Origin: Zetaproteobacteria bacterium
Lineage (GTDB): Bacteria > Pseudomonadota > Alphaproteobacteria > Micavibrionales > Micavibrionaceae
Length of the DNA stretch: 26,824 nt
Assembly: GCA_002747015.1 (NCBI GenBank)
Contig: NVXI01000002.1
Coordinates: forward strand, 384,937 to 411,760
Reading direction: 5' to 3'
Positions 6,936-18,600 of the stretch are shown here, piece by piece. A program made the position numbers and the translations under genes. Under the pieces are notes generated by a model. The model was not told the origin of the DNA and did no database searches. It saw only the letters and a list, made by a program, of their open reading frames with translations. The first letter of the stretch is position 1. Each line of letters opens with the position of its first letter.

Positions 6936-8069
6936 CTAAAAATCTGGAGTATCTTCAGGTGGGATAGCCCTTTGATGATGTGCGGTCATAATCCGTTCAA
7001 CAATATTTACAGGGAACAATTTATCTGGGTTTTTATCTGTGTAGTGCTTAATCCACAATTTGTCTGTGTCATTTGAAATTAACCTATCAACGAAATGTGA
7101 TGGATCATTATGGAAGAAAGTAGCGTGAGCAGGACAAGGATCACAATATCCCTCTGTTGCTAGGTCATTCATCATATCGTCAAGTTCTTGAAACCATACT
7201 TGCTGTTGCTCTTCAGTAGCAGGCGGCAGATTCACATCAACAAAAACATATAATGGAACTACTCCAGACTTTTTGTACGCATCTTCAACAAGCCCACGAG
7301 CACCGACTTTATCGGCTTTGGTAAAAGGATGTCCGCCTGTGAAACCCTTTACACCTTGGCGGCGGCGGCTTTTTGCTTCAACCGCCACCTTGATGCCAGT
7401 TTCTTTCTCCACGGCTATAAATTCAGGGTGGCGTTTAGAATTATCAGATTCATCCTCAAAGCTTATCTCAAATCCTGCCGCAACAAAGAGAGCCGTTACC
7501 CATAGCTCATGTCGCGCTGCTTGGAATGTATCAATATTTTTTATGCGCTTAATCATCACTTCCTGTAATTCAGCATTGTCGCGAATGGTGTAGAGATCAT
7601 AAGCCAACCTTATCCACGCAGCCCCTATACCAAATTGGAAGTCTTTTGGTTTTGCATCCTTACGCGCGAGAGTAGCGTTATGGTGCTCACCTGAAGCGTG
7701 AAGCCATTGGATGGCTGGATGGCGATCTTCAAAGGGTTTATTTTCTTCTGCTTCTAAATAATCATCACCAAAAATATATAGTGCATAATCAATAATGGCG
7801 TTAACAAAATTATAAGGCCCGGGGTTAGTCTGGCGGAAAAGTTGGTTCCCGATGGCAACAATATTCCTGTCACCCATCTTAAACAGTTGTGGTTTGCGAA
7901 TATGACCATGTTCACCTATAAATACCTTGCGAGCCTCTTCTTTCTCACGGAATATCTTCGCAGCACCCTGCATAGCCCGATCTCCCCGATAATGACATTT
8001 ATCATACCGAGTGCCACTACCACAATGACACGGTTGCTTTAATCGGGCTCTGTTTTCTTTTCTGTTCAT
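6936..8069 (-). CDS. SEC-C zinc finger fused to a PD-(D/E)XK nuclease-like domain
   Basis: The 377-residue protein is encoded opposite to its neighbours and converges on the second recombinase. Residues 12-26 form a SEC-C zinc finger: QPCHCGSGTRYDKCH, with C14, C16, C25 and H26. Residues about 180-240 have the order of a restriction-endonuclease-like core: E188 in ARHELWVTALF, P215-E216 in KRHPEFIAV and E231-A-K233 in VAVEAKSRRR. This matches a helix glutamate, a (D/E) on the first core strand and ExK on the next. SEC-C motifs are often attached to proteins handling nucleic acids or to island proteins of unknown role. A defence or DNA-processing role is likely but inferred. No methyltransferase partner is adjacent. 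Confidence 0.72.
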   Translation of the reverse strand: MNRKENRARLKQPCHCGSGTRYDKCHYRGDRAMQGAAKIFREKEEARKVFIGEHGHIRKPQLFKMGDRNIVAIGNQLFRQTNPGPYNFVNAIIDYALYIFGDDYLEAEENKPFEDRHPAIQWLHASGEHHNATLARKDAKPKDFQFGIGAAWIRLAYDLYTIRDNAELQEVMIKRIKNIDTFQAARHELWVTALFVAAGFEISFEDESDNSKRHPEFIAVEKETGIKVAVEAKSRRRQGVKGFTGGHPFTKADKVGARGLVEDAYKKSGVVPLYVFVDVNLPPATEEQQQVWFQELDDMMNDLATEGYCDPCPAHATFFHNDPSHFVDRLISNDTDKLWIKHYTDKNPDKLFPVNIVERIMTAHHQRAIPPEDTPDF

Positions 8070-8394
8070 ATTGCAAGTAGGTTACTACGCTAAGTGAGCG
8101 TGTCACATATTATATTTAGTATTTCTAAAGTCCGCTTTGGGCACATAGCAGCCGCTGATATAAAATCACAGATTGTGGTTTATTTCTATACTCTATTTCC
8201 CCGTTTAGAAAAATACGCTTGCAATTTTGGCTCTATAGCGCAATATAGTGGCAGGTTTGCGCATGTTGTGCGGACTCGGGGCTTAGTAACCTCTCATCCA
8301 AAGCGGTTGGCATCAACCGTAATTGGTGCGTTTTCTGACAAGATATACGCATCATAGATGTCGTCCCTCGGTCTTATGGCCGGGAGGCGATGTT
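8070..8394. other. Intergenic region between the SEC-C gene and the small-peptide unit
   Basis: About 325 bases without a convincing gene. The plus-strand frame open from GTG 8094 (87 codons) has no ribosome site and no recognisable sequence. The segment must hold the promoter of the reverse-strand SEC-C gene near 8070-8120. A sequence GTCCGCTTTGGGC near 8134 resembles, in inverted orientation, GTCCGCTATTGGCC near 6912. Toward 8334-8360 a CTGACA and an AT-rich stretch could form the promoter of the small-peptide transcript, but this is weak. Confidence 0.4.
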
Positions 8395-8480
8395 ATGTTC
8401 AGGCGCAAGCTAAAAGCATCGCGCTGTTTCCTTTGGATGACAGTTACTAACTCCCGGCTACCAAGAGCGATCTTGGTAGC
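8379..8480 (+). ncRNA. Structured leader of the small membrane-peptide mRNA
   Basis: GCCGGGAG (8379-8386) is perfectly complementary to CTCCCGGC (8451-8458). Immediately after it, GCTACCAAG (8457-8465) and CTTGGTAGC (8472-8480) form a 9-bp hairpin with a 6-base loop. The first helix would bury the strong ribosome site GGGAGG (8382-8387) that precedes ATG 8395. The downstream ribosome site of ATG 8515 would stay open. This looks like a translation-controlling leader. No known riboswitch or sRNA class is recognised. Confidence 0.45.
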
Positions 8481-8514
8481 TGTTTCTTTGGTTCATAGAA
8501 GTAGGGGAGTTTCC

Positions 8515-8613
8515 ATGCAAGACGATGATGATAAGGGCTATTTCATAATTGCCTATATGTGTGTTGCGATATCAGGTGCGTTTATCGGTTTTCTTTTTGG
8601 ATTGTTGTTTTGA
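8515..8613 (+). CDS. Small single-span membrane peptide, 32 residues (possible 72-residue form from 8395)
   Basis: ATG 8515 is preceded by AGGGGAG at 8502-8508 with good spacing. The peptide begins with an acidic head, MQDDDDKGYF, and continues as one hydrophobic helix, IIAYMCVAISGAFIGFLFG, with small-residue spacing (SGAFIGFLFG) that favours helix packing. The same frame is open from ATG 8395, which has its own ribosome site GGGAGG (8382-8387) and would add a basic 40-residue N-terminal part. The two starts make this a nested gene, but which is used is unknown. A terminator follows at 8650. Small hydrophobic peptides of this type include type I toxins and subunit-like membrane regulators; neither can be assigned here. 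Confidence 0.5.
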   Translation: MQDDDDKGYFIIAYMCVAISGAFIGFLFGLLF

Positions 8614-8649
8614 TGTAGAGTTTCAGATAGCACATATCTGCAATGACGG

Positions 8650-8692
8650 CTGCCTCGATCAATCCCACACATTTTGGTCGGGGCAGTCTTTT
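8650..8692 (+). terminator. Rho-independent terminator after the small peptide
   Basis: CTGCCTCGATCA (8650-8661) pairs with TGGTCGGGGCAG (8675-8686), a 12-bp stem with G-U wobbles. The loop is 13 bases and the stem is followed by TCTTTT. It separates the small-peptide unit from the membrane protein and RTX genes. Confidence 0.75.
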
Positions 8693-8821
8693 GTTGGAAA
8701 GCTTTGATATTATTATACCAGCTTTAAATTACCATTAGTTGTAATATCGTTGACAGCCCCTGTGTTGGCCTATACCAAAGTTCAGCAATTATTACATATG
8801 TATGGGTTATGTTGGTCTATA

Positions 8822-9613
8822 ATGAATTTAATATCTAGAGTGTTTTTGAATCAAAGAACTGTTTATACGCCTAGCATTATTGGTGTACTAACTGTTGTTT
8901 TTGGATTGCTATATATTCCTGCATTTATGTATGGATATTTCTGGCTGTGGGTGTTTCCATTTACAGGACTTGCAACGATATTGCTTCGTTGTTTATTGGA
9001 TAATGCGGTTGAAAGTGTTTCTGTTATCGAGGATATAGGAAGGCGTTCATGGGCTATGTCACGTCGCCTGTTTGCACTAACCATTATTCAGGTTATTGCG
9101 TGCGCTTTTCCCTTTATTTTGGCACTGTGGCTTTACGCTTTGGGGTTTATCGCCGTGCAAGAGGCCAGTGCCATTGATAAATCACTCTATGATTTTGTTT
9201 TATCTTTCCTTCGCGACCATTATTTGCCGAAGAAGGGTTTGGATTTTTCAGATGGTGTGGTGCCAATCATATTGGCCTGTTCCTATTTTATGTTTATTTC
9301 TTTGCTGTTATTTGCCGTATTTGGATTTCGAAAAGCTGCGGCGGCAAGGAAAGTTGTTTTTAATAATAAATTTGAGGCTGGTGATCCAAGAATAACATTT
9401 TGGGGCAAAAACAAAGTAATAAGTTGTTGGGAGTTCTTAATCTCATCCTTCTTATACTTTGTATTTTTATTTTCAGTAGAGGAAGTTTTAATCAGGGAGT
9501 ATTCCCACAATACTTTATCTTTCCTTCTTATATTTCTTATTCTTTTTTCAGTTTTTACAACCACTTATACAATTAGCCGTTTCTTTATCGAAGATAGAGA
9601 AATAAAACGATAG
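8822..9613 (+). CDS. Multi-pass inner-membrane protein upstream of the RTX gene, function unknown
   Basis: I do not recognise a family. From ATG 8822 the protein has 263 residues. Four to five hydrophobic segments are visible: around TPSIIGVLTVVFGLLYIPAF, FALTIIQVIACAFPFILALW, VVPIILACSYFMFISLLLFAV, CWEFLISSFLYFVFLFSV and LSFLLIFLILFSVFTTTY. The C-terminus is charged (EDREIKR). The frame is open back to TTG 8750, but that codon is part of a TTGACA that may be a promoter -35 box. None of the candidate starts has a good ribosome site, so the start is uncertain. The stop lies 12 bases before the giant RTX gene, implying co-transcription. A role in RTX export, acylation or immunity is possible but unsupported by motifs. 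Confidence 0.72.
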   Translation: MNLISRVFLNQRTVYTPSIIGVLTVVFGLLYIPAFMYGYFWLWVFPFTGLATILLRCLLDNAVESVSVIEDIGRRSWAMSRRLFALTIIQVIACAFPFILALWLYALGFIAVQEASAIDKSLYDFVLSFLRDHYLPKKGLDFSDGVVPIILACSYFMFISLLLFAVFGFRKAAAARKVVFNNKFEAGDPRITFWGKNKVISCWEFLISSFLYFVFLFSVEEVLIREYSHNTLSFLLIFLILFSVFTTTYTISRFFIEDREIKR

Positions 9614-9625
9614 GAGTATTTTATA

Positions 9626-12600
9626 ATGACAACAGATGTAACAGGTTTGGTATTTGCGACCCAAAACGCCCAAGGTATTGCTTTGGCGAAAGCTGAAGCC
9701 TTGGTTTTACATGCTGCAGCTAATAATACGAATTATGTAGGGTTAGCGAGTACACATAAGTTTTTAGATGTGGGTGGTAAATATTTAACGGGTGCTTCTA
9801 TCGTGAGTGCTGGTTATGAGTCTTATGCGAATGGAGAGACGACTGTTGAAACTCTGAATGCCATGACCAATGCTGGTGCGATTGAGTCTATTTCTTTAGG
9901 AGCTGGTGTCGGGGCTGCTTTTCTTACAGCGGGTAACCCAGTTGTATTTGTTTTGGTTTCTACGCTTACGAACGTTGCTTTGACTACCCTTGATTATGAT
10001 TTTGTTGGTGTTGACTCAAATGGGCAAGACTTAACAACCACTTACACCAACGGAGCTTACACATACAAAGAAATCTATGATCCATCGGCTCAAACAATTT
10101 CCTACACAACGGAGAATAGCTCGATTCCTGGTATTGAAAATAATGCGACAGTATTACATTTGAACAATCAGGGAACGGTTACCGGGTTAACACGTTATGA
10201 AGATGCTTCGATTACGGACATTAACTTTGCTGATGGGACGTGGAGTTATCAAGCGGATGCCGTGTCAGCGCCATATGAGGGAACATTAGATCAGGACCCA
10301 ACCACTATTCCTACGCAGGTTTTGGCCGATTTAAACGCAAAACTTGATAACTTTAATGCAGAGTTTCAACAAATTGATCCGAATTTTGATATTCGTAATA
10401 CGGGGGCAGGCGCGCTTGTTGAGGCGGGTAACGTTACGGGAGCTACAATTGGTACAACGTCTGTTATTTTTGCAAATAATACCGAAATTTATTTTGATAG
10501 TGCCACAAATGTTTCTGTTTTTACGCATGATAATGTGCGGTTTGAACAAAATCAGTCGACAGGTGAAATCGTTATTGGCGTTCACAATGCGCAAACATCC
10601 TTTACAGATTATTTGGTGTATAATGGTGACGGAAGTCAAACGCTGATAACCTCTGATGGTTTAGGTCAGGTTTCGCAAAAAACATTCACGGCTTTTTCAG
10701 AGCTCACAGCATCGGAGTTGCACGATTATACTTATATACTTGCTGCAGGAATTAAGGCACAGCTTGATGGAGGAATGGAGCTTTTATCCCAACACCCTGA
10801 ATTGGCCGGTGATTTGAATGTATTGTTTGGCACGGGGCAGGCCACGGATGATTTGCAAGCACTGCTTGATCGTGCAGAAGAAAACCCAAGTGATGATATT
10901 CATGAAATCACGTCTGGACCCAGTGTGGATTCTGCGGATGGTAGTGTGACATATCAGGCGCAAGCTTTGGAAGCTGGTCCTTTGTTTGGGCCCATTCAGT
11001 TGACAGATGAAGAATTGGTACTGTTAGCACAAAATGGTGCGGATGAATTTGCGGATTTGCGGATTTCGGCCTTTTGGGAATTACATGCACGGGCGGTTGC
11101 GAATGGCGTGGTTTCAACGAATGCATCGGGTAATACGCAATATGATTTACCCAGTGGTGCTTATCTTGAGACGGTTAATACGGGTGATCCATCCAAAACG
11201 GTTGAACTTATTAAACTGCAAGGTGTGGCAAAGCCGATTGGTGTTGTTACAAAGTATGAAGGAACCTTCCAGCAGCAGGTTGTAGAGGTTCTCGATAGCG
11301 ATACGAACTCTGTGGTCGTTGATATTACAACCTCAAATGAAACGCTTAATCAAGCCTTTAGCGGTGGCACGATTACGCTTAAATATCCTGATACCTTCGT
11401 GTTCTCTGAAGTGGGTGGGTATATCGGGAATGTAATCGGGCAACAATTGGCCGATGGTGATATTTACCGAAGTGTTCTTTATTCAAGTGCTCTGAAAACT
11501 CTGGGGGAAAATTCCGGTGTTGTATTGGATTTTGTTGCCAATGGTACTGAGACACTGGATTCTGTTTTTGCCGGTATCTTTGGTTCTGATACGAACACAG
11601 CGGAGACAGGTGTTCAGGCCCTCCCTGATTTATTTGAAGGATTTGTTAAGAACCTTCAACTTGGTATTACTTCTTCGGTTGGAAGTTTGATTGCGAGCGA
11701 GCTTGGTGAAAGCCTAGAGATAGGTGGTATCGGCGGAGAGGTGTTTAATGTTGTTGCAAATACTGTGACAACGGGGGTTGTTAATGAAGTCTTCGGCATG
11801 GTGTTTAATGGCATGGATGGCGGTGTTTATACGGGGCTGTTGTCTGGCGGCTTTGATTTTTCTATACCATTTTATGATTCGTCCTTACCAGGAGGAGGGT
11901 TCCCTACTTTACCAGACGGTACTCCGCTTGCTGGACCGCCACTACCCAACACAACCGTTGGTGACTTTGTCCAATTACAAGTTATAAATGCTCTTGCTGG
12001 GTTTGCTGGAGCTAGATTGGCTGGTGAACTTATAGCACCCGAGGATGAAACTGCGGCATTATTTGGTGCTGCTGGTGGTGCTCTGGGTACTTATATTGCG
12101 ACTACGTCAGCGGCATTAGGATCAAACCTAGCAGGATTGCAAGTTGCGTTACAACTTGGTACTGCATTTGGTCCAGTGGGAATTGCTGTAGCTGTTTTTC
12201 TTGGGACCGTCTTTGGTACCGCTTTGGGGAATGTTTTAGCCGATGAGGAGCATCCGTCATCTTGGGGCATGTTGACCTACAATATTCACACTAAAGAATA
12301 TTATATGTCGGATAACACCCAAAACGATGGTGGTGGGTTACAAATTGGTGCGGATCTTGCCAGTGCGCTGGCCGGTGGTATAAATTCTATTATTGCAGCA
12401 ACACATGGGAATTTACGCTCTGGTTCAGGAACAGAGGGCATCACCATTGGTTGGAAGGAAGGAAACTTTCTTGTCATCGAGGATACTGGAAATACGAAGG
12501 AATTCGATAACTCCGGTGAAGCGATTGCTTATGCTGCGTTTAAAATGCTGAAAGGCTATGATCTTGTTGGTGGGCATGCAGTGATTATGCGCGCGTGGCA

Positions 12601-15600
12601 TAATTCTGATGCGCAGAACTTACAAGAATTCAAGGAAGACCTCGAAGTCGCAGAAGCCTTTATGGAGTATTTGCAAAATCCAACAGGTATTTTGGCACTT
12701 ATGATGGATCAACCTGATAGTGATTTGGCGCAAGCTTGGGCGGCGATATTACAACGTGCTGCTGCACTAGAATTGCACTTGCCACATGAAAATGATTTGG
12801 ATGGTGGTTGGAACGAGGTTCTTATCGCCAATGGTATAGACCCTGAATCTCTTGCAAATATTGAAGAAACAACACTTACGGTTACCGACCCGATAACGGG
12901 TGAAAAAACCATATTCCATCATTTAATCGGGCCAGGGTATGAGATGGTTCGCATAGAAGGAACTGATGGTAATGATATTATCAATGTTACCATTGATGGT
13001 GCATCGATTGTTTATGTTGATGCGGGTTCTGGTGATGATATTATTAACGGATCAAATGAACGTGATGTGATTTTTGGTGGTGCGGGTGATGACATTATTA
13101 ATGGAAATGACGGTGATGACTGGCTTAATGGTGGTGCTGGGAATGACACGATCAATGGGAATAATGGCCTTGATCTAATCGTTGGTGGTAATGACAATGA
13201 CATTTTGATCGGTGGAGATAATGGTGATTATATCTATGGTGGATATGGTGTCGATATTCTTACAGGAGGATCGGGGGTAGACTATCTATATGGTGGCTAT
13301 GGGAATGATACGCTCTATGGGAATGATGATAGTGATATTGATTACCTTTATGGTGGTGCAGGGGACGATACTTTGTATGGTATCCGCGATCTATTAAATG
13401 GTGGTGAAGGCGATGATTCCCTTATTTGGTCATCTACGCAAGATGGAGATACCAGCGTAAAAGTAAGTCGCGGCGATGGGCATGATACTATTGAGATTGC
13501 ATCTCAATTTGGGAATTATATTTCATTTGATGAATCAATCAGCATGAATGAGCTTTGGTTCCATTATGATCCGAATGACTCAAATAATTTGATTATTTCC
13601 ATTATTGGCGAAGATCAGAGCATTAAGATTATAGATTATAAAAATCATGGTATTCATGTTGAAGTGTTGGATTATTTTTATATGGACATCAAGGATTTAG
13701 ATAGCAGTAGCTATGCTCCTTTGTTGAATATTCAACCAACAGGACAGTATAATGAAATATCCGATGCTAATCTTACTGCGATGTCTCAAGCTCTAGGAGA
13801 AGGCTCATGGGTTAAACATTATTCTCATGATAGGTTCCTTCATGATCTGGATACAGGTCTTGTCCATTTAACTAAGAATCTCACGATGAATTATGCCGAT
13901 GTGCAGGATTTTGTAAGTTACCCGGCCAATTACCCTCAATATTTTAGTTATCATGCACAAATTAGCAATGCATATATATCTAACAGTTTTTTTCATAAAG
14001 GTAACGATAGTGTAAATACTATTAGCGCTTATTATGCTTCTGGTGGGGTAGGGAATGATATACTTAGAGCACCAATAGTAGAGGGTGATAATACAGAAAA
14101 TGTTCATTTTTTTGGAGATTCAGGCGATGACATTATTTATGGTGGTGATCACTATTTAGAGGGTTATATCAACGATAAATTGGTTGGCGGTATGGGTAAT
14201 GACTATATTTATGCAGACAGCGGCAATGATCATGTTTGGGGCGGGTTGGGCAATGATGAGCTCCATGGTCAAGGAGGAAATGATACATTGTGGGGTGGTA
14301 TTGGGGTAGATATTATTTATGGTAATAATGATAACGATGTTATTCATGGTGGTGAGGGCGATGATTTCCTTTATGGGGATAATATTCCAGGTAATGTTTC
14401 TGACTTAGGTAATGACGTTGTCAATGGTGATGCCGGGAATGACATCATATATGGTGGTGGTGGTGAGGATACCCTTGATGGCGGAGCAGATAACGACACC
14501 ATATTTGGTGGCGATGATGATGATGTGATTTTTGGTGGTACAGGTAATGACACTCTTGATGGGCAGAATGGTAACGATGTACTAACCGGAGATTCTGGTG
14601 ATGATATTTTATTTGGTGGAACTGACGATGACAGGTTATCTGGCGGTACTGGTAATGATGTTCTTTCTGGCGGTACTGGTAATGATGTTGTTGGAGGCGG
14701 AGAAGGCGATGATATCTACAATTACCTCGGTGGTAATGACATTGTTATCGAGATTGGAACAGGCTTAGATACTATTGTCTTTGACAGTATCTGGTCTCCT
14801 TCTGATGTTTTATTAAATGGGAATACCATTACATTTTCTCCTGATGATAGCATAACTTTTAATGATATTACATTAATTGAAACGTTTTCTTTCAACGGTT
14901 TTGCAGAGATGTCTCTGACGGAGCTTCATATTCAGGTAAATATTGTCCCCGTTGCGGTGGATGATGTTGCTATCGTAAATGAAGGAGAGATTGTTACGAT
15001 TAACGTTCTTTCTAATGATACGGATGCGAATGGGGATACCTTAACTGTGTCAATTAATACAGTGGCGGGTAATGGTTCACTTGTCTTGAATAACAATAAT
15101 ACAATCACTTATACGCCGAATGTTGGCTATAATGGCGTAGACAGTTTCACCTACACGATCAATGATGGTTATGGCGGTGTATCTACAGCGACTGTGAACA
15201 TTCCTGTGAACAATGTACCGATTGCTCAAGATGATACGCTGGTAGGTGTAGAGGATGTAATTCTTACAGGGAATCTACTCGCCGATAATGGTAATGGTGT
15301 GGATAGCGATCCTAATGGTGATGCTTTAACCGTTACTGCCGAGAGCATTGTTACTGCTCAAGGTGCTACAGTTTCTATCCTATCAAATGGCGATTTCACT
15401 TATACAGCACCAGATGATTTCAATGGCACCGATGTATTTAATTACACGCTTAGTGATGATCAAGGCGGTGTAACCATTGGTACAGCAAATCTTACTATCA
15501 GTATGGATGAGTATTTTGGTACCAGTGGTAATGATATTATTTACGGTGATGCCAGTGGTGATATCATTTATGACAGTGAAGGTTGGGACTATATCTATGG

Positions 15601-18600
15601 TGGGGACGGTGATGATATTATTTATGGCACCGCAGGGTCTGACCGTGATGATATCTTTGGCGGGAATGGTAATGATACGCTCTATGGGTCTAATTGGGAT
15701 TTGCTAACTGGTGGTAAAGGTGATGACCACTATTATCTATCCACTACACAAAATTATTACACCCTTGTTTATATTAACCGTGATGACGGACATGATATTA
15801 TCGAATCTGACGGAAATTACAGACCTGAAGTACGTTTTATCGATAGTTTCGGTATAGAGGATTTGTGGTTCAGTTATGATCCAAACAACGCTGATGATAT
15901 AATCATATCTGTGTTAGGTGAAAATCAAACTGTCACAGTGAAGGATTGGGCGACGTCTCAGGTCCGCGTAACTGTTATGAATGATATGTCTTTTGATCTC
16001 GCGGACCTTGTATATGCATATGGTGATCGTTTAAATATACAGCCTCAAGGAGACTATAATTTTGTCTCGGCGAATGATTGGGGAACTGGTACGCCATGGC
16101 ATACATACTGGGCGAAACGGACGAATAAAGTATATGAAGTATACAAACTAGGGACTGTGGGCGACGACACTATTACGGCCACTCATTCTGAATATAATAC
16201 ATATATACTGGGCTTTAATGGTAATGATACTATTAATGGATATATCAAAAATGACCGCCTCAATGGTGGGCTTGGTGATGATGATATATTTGGTGATGCT
16301 GGAAATGATTATCTTTGGGGCGCGGCTGGTAATGATACGCTCGGCGGCGGCGGTGGTAATGATATTTTGTATGGCGGCGCAGGAAATGATTATCTAACAG
16401 GCCATAACAATGATGATATTATGTATGGCGGCGCGGGAGATGATATTATATCGGATGGTCATGGTCATAATATTCTTCATGGAGGAGAGGGGAATGACAT
16501 TCTAACAAGCGATGATGAGAATGATGTTCTCATTGATGAACTTTATGGAGATGAAGGTAACGATTATCTTAGAGCTGGGTCTAGTGATGACATCTTAGAT
16601 GGCGGCAGTGGTGATGATGAAATCTATGGTCAGGGTGGTAATGATACGCTTACAGGCGGTACCGGTAATGATGTTCTCTCTGGTGGTACTGGTAATGATA
16701 TCGTTGATGGCGGAGAAGGCGATGATACTTACCATTACCTTGGTGGCCATGACATTGTTATCGAGATTGGGACAGGCTTAGATACTATTATTTTTGACAG
16801 TATCTGGTCTCCTTCTGATGTTCTATTAAATGGGAATACCATTACATTTTCTCCTGATGATAGCGTCACTTTTAATGATATTACATTAATTGAAACGTTT
16901 TCTTTCAACGGATTTGCGGATATGTCTCTGACGGAGTTTCGTATTCAGGTAAATATTGTTCCCGTTGCGGTGGATGATGTTGCTATCGTAAATGAAGGGG
17001 AGATTGTTACGATTGACGTTCTCTCTAATGACACGGATGCGAATGGGGATGCATTAACTGTCTCAATTAATACGGTGACGGTAAATGGCTCACTTGTCTT
17101 AAATAGCAATAACACAATCACTTATACGCCGAATGCTGGCTACAATGGCATAGACAGCTTCACCTACACGATCAATGATGGTTATGGTGGTATATCTACA
17201 GCTACCGTGAACATTACCGATATTAATGTACCAATTGCTCAAGGTGACACACTAGTAGGTGCAGAGGATGTAATTCTTACGGGGAATCTGCTCATCGATA
17301 ATGGTAATGGGGTGGATAGTAATCCTAACGGGGATGCTTTAACCGTCACTGCTGAGAGCATTACTACTGCTCAAGGTGCTACAGTTGCTATTTTTTCAAA
17401 TGGTGATTTCACTTATACAGCCTTATCCGATTTCAATGGCACCGATGTATTTAATTATACGCTTAATGATGCTCAAGGTGGCGGCAGTGTTGGGACTGCA
17501 AACGTCACTATTAATATGGATCAATATATTGGAACAAGCGGTAATGATACCATATATGGCGATAAAAGTGCTGATCTGATTCAAGGTGGCACAGGTAAAG
17601 ATTATATTTATGGTGGAGATGGCGATGATATCTTATACGGCCATGAAAGTACTGATCGCGACGAAATATTTGGCGGTAATGGTAATGATACCATATATGG
17701 CTATAGTTGGGATTTACTGACTGGTGGTAAAGGTGATGACCATTATATTTTAACGACAACTGAGGACTGGCGTACCTTTGTTTATATTAATCGTGGTGAT
17801 GGTGATGACGTTATGGAGTTTGATACAAGCTACGAATTTGGTATACGTTTTGATGTAACGTTCGGAATTGACGATCTCTGGTTTAGCTATGATCCTAATA
17901 ACTCGAATAATTTTATGATTTCTGTAGTCGGAGAGGATCAGAGTATTCTTATCAAGGATTATGCTGGAAAAAATATTCGCTTGGAAATTATGGGAAGTAC
18001 TTCAGCAACAATTAACGATATTATTTTGGTTTATGGAAATATGCTAAATACTCAGCCAACGGGAGAATTTAACTACATTCCTCAAAGTGCATGGCCGGAT
18101 GCGGCTAATACTCCTTGGCGGGCAGCTTGGAGTGGTTCTTCAACAGGTCATTTTCAGGGGACGCAGTTTGATGATAGTATTGCATGGGGCTCTATTATGC
18201 ACGGCTATGGCGGAGATGATTATATCGAAGGAAGCAGTAGTACGAATGATTACCTCGTAGGTGGAATGGGCAATGATACTCTTGTAGGCAAGTCATTGAA
18301 TGACACGCTTTATGGTGGATACGGTAACGATTTTCTCTATGGCTATAATCATGATGATATTATGTATGGTGGTGCTGGTGATGACTATATTGCAGATGGA
18401 AACGGATACAATATTCTAGATGGCGGTGCTGGAAATGATACGCTTCTTAGCGATGATATTGGTGATACAAAATCTGATCAATTCTACGGTGGTTCAGGTG
18501 ATGATAGTATTCTTGCCGGTGTCAGTGATGATATCCTAAGCGGTGGTACTGGTAATGATGTTATTACAGGTGGTGGCGGTGCTGATAGATTTGTATTTGA

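Noticed and set aside
8094..8357. Open frame of 87 codons from GTG
   Set aside because: No ribosome site, rare start, no family-like composition, and it overlaps the probable promoter region of the SEC-C gene and the small-peptide unit.
8750..8776. TTGACA (8750-8755) with TATACC (8771-8776) as promoter of the membrane protein/RTX genes
   Set aside because: The spacer is only 15 bases, so the call was not made; it is mentioned only as a reason to doubt TTG 8750 as a start codon.
13012..14553. Reverse-strand frames opposite the RTX repeats (rich in P and S)
   Set aside because: They are by-products of the GGxGxD repeat coding on the plus strand and have no start signals.
12960..18590. Short tandem DNA repeats that could suggest a CRISPR array
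   Set aside because: The periodicity is 27 bp, in frame, and encodes RTX nonapeptide pairs; there are no unique spacers of constant length and no cas genes.
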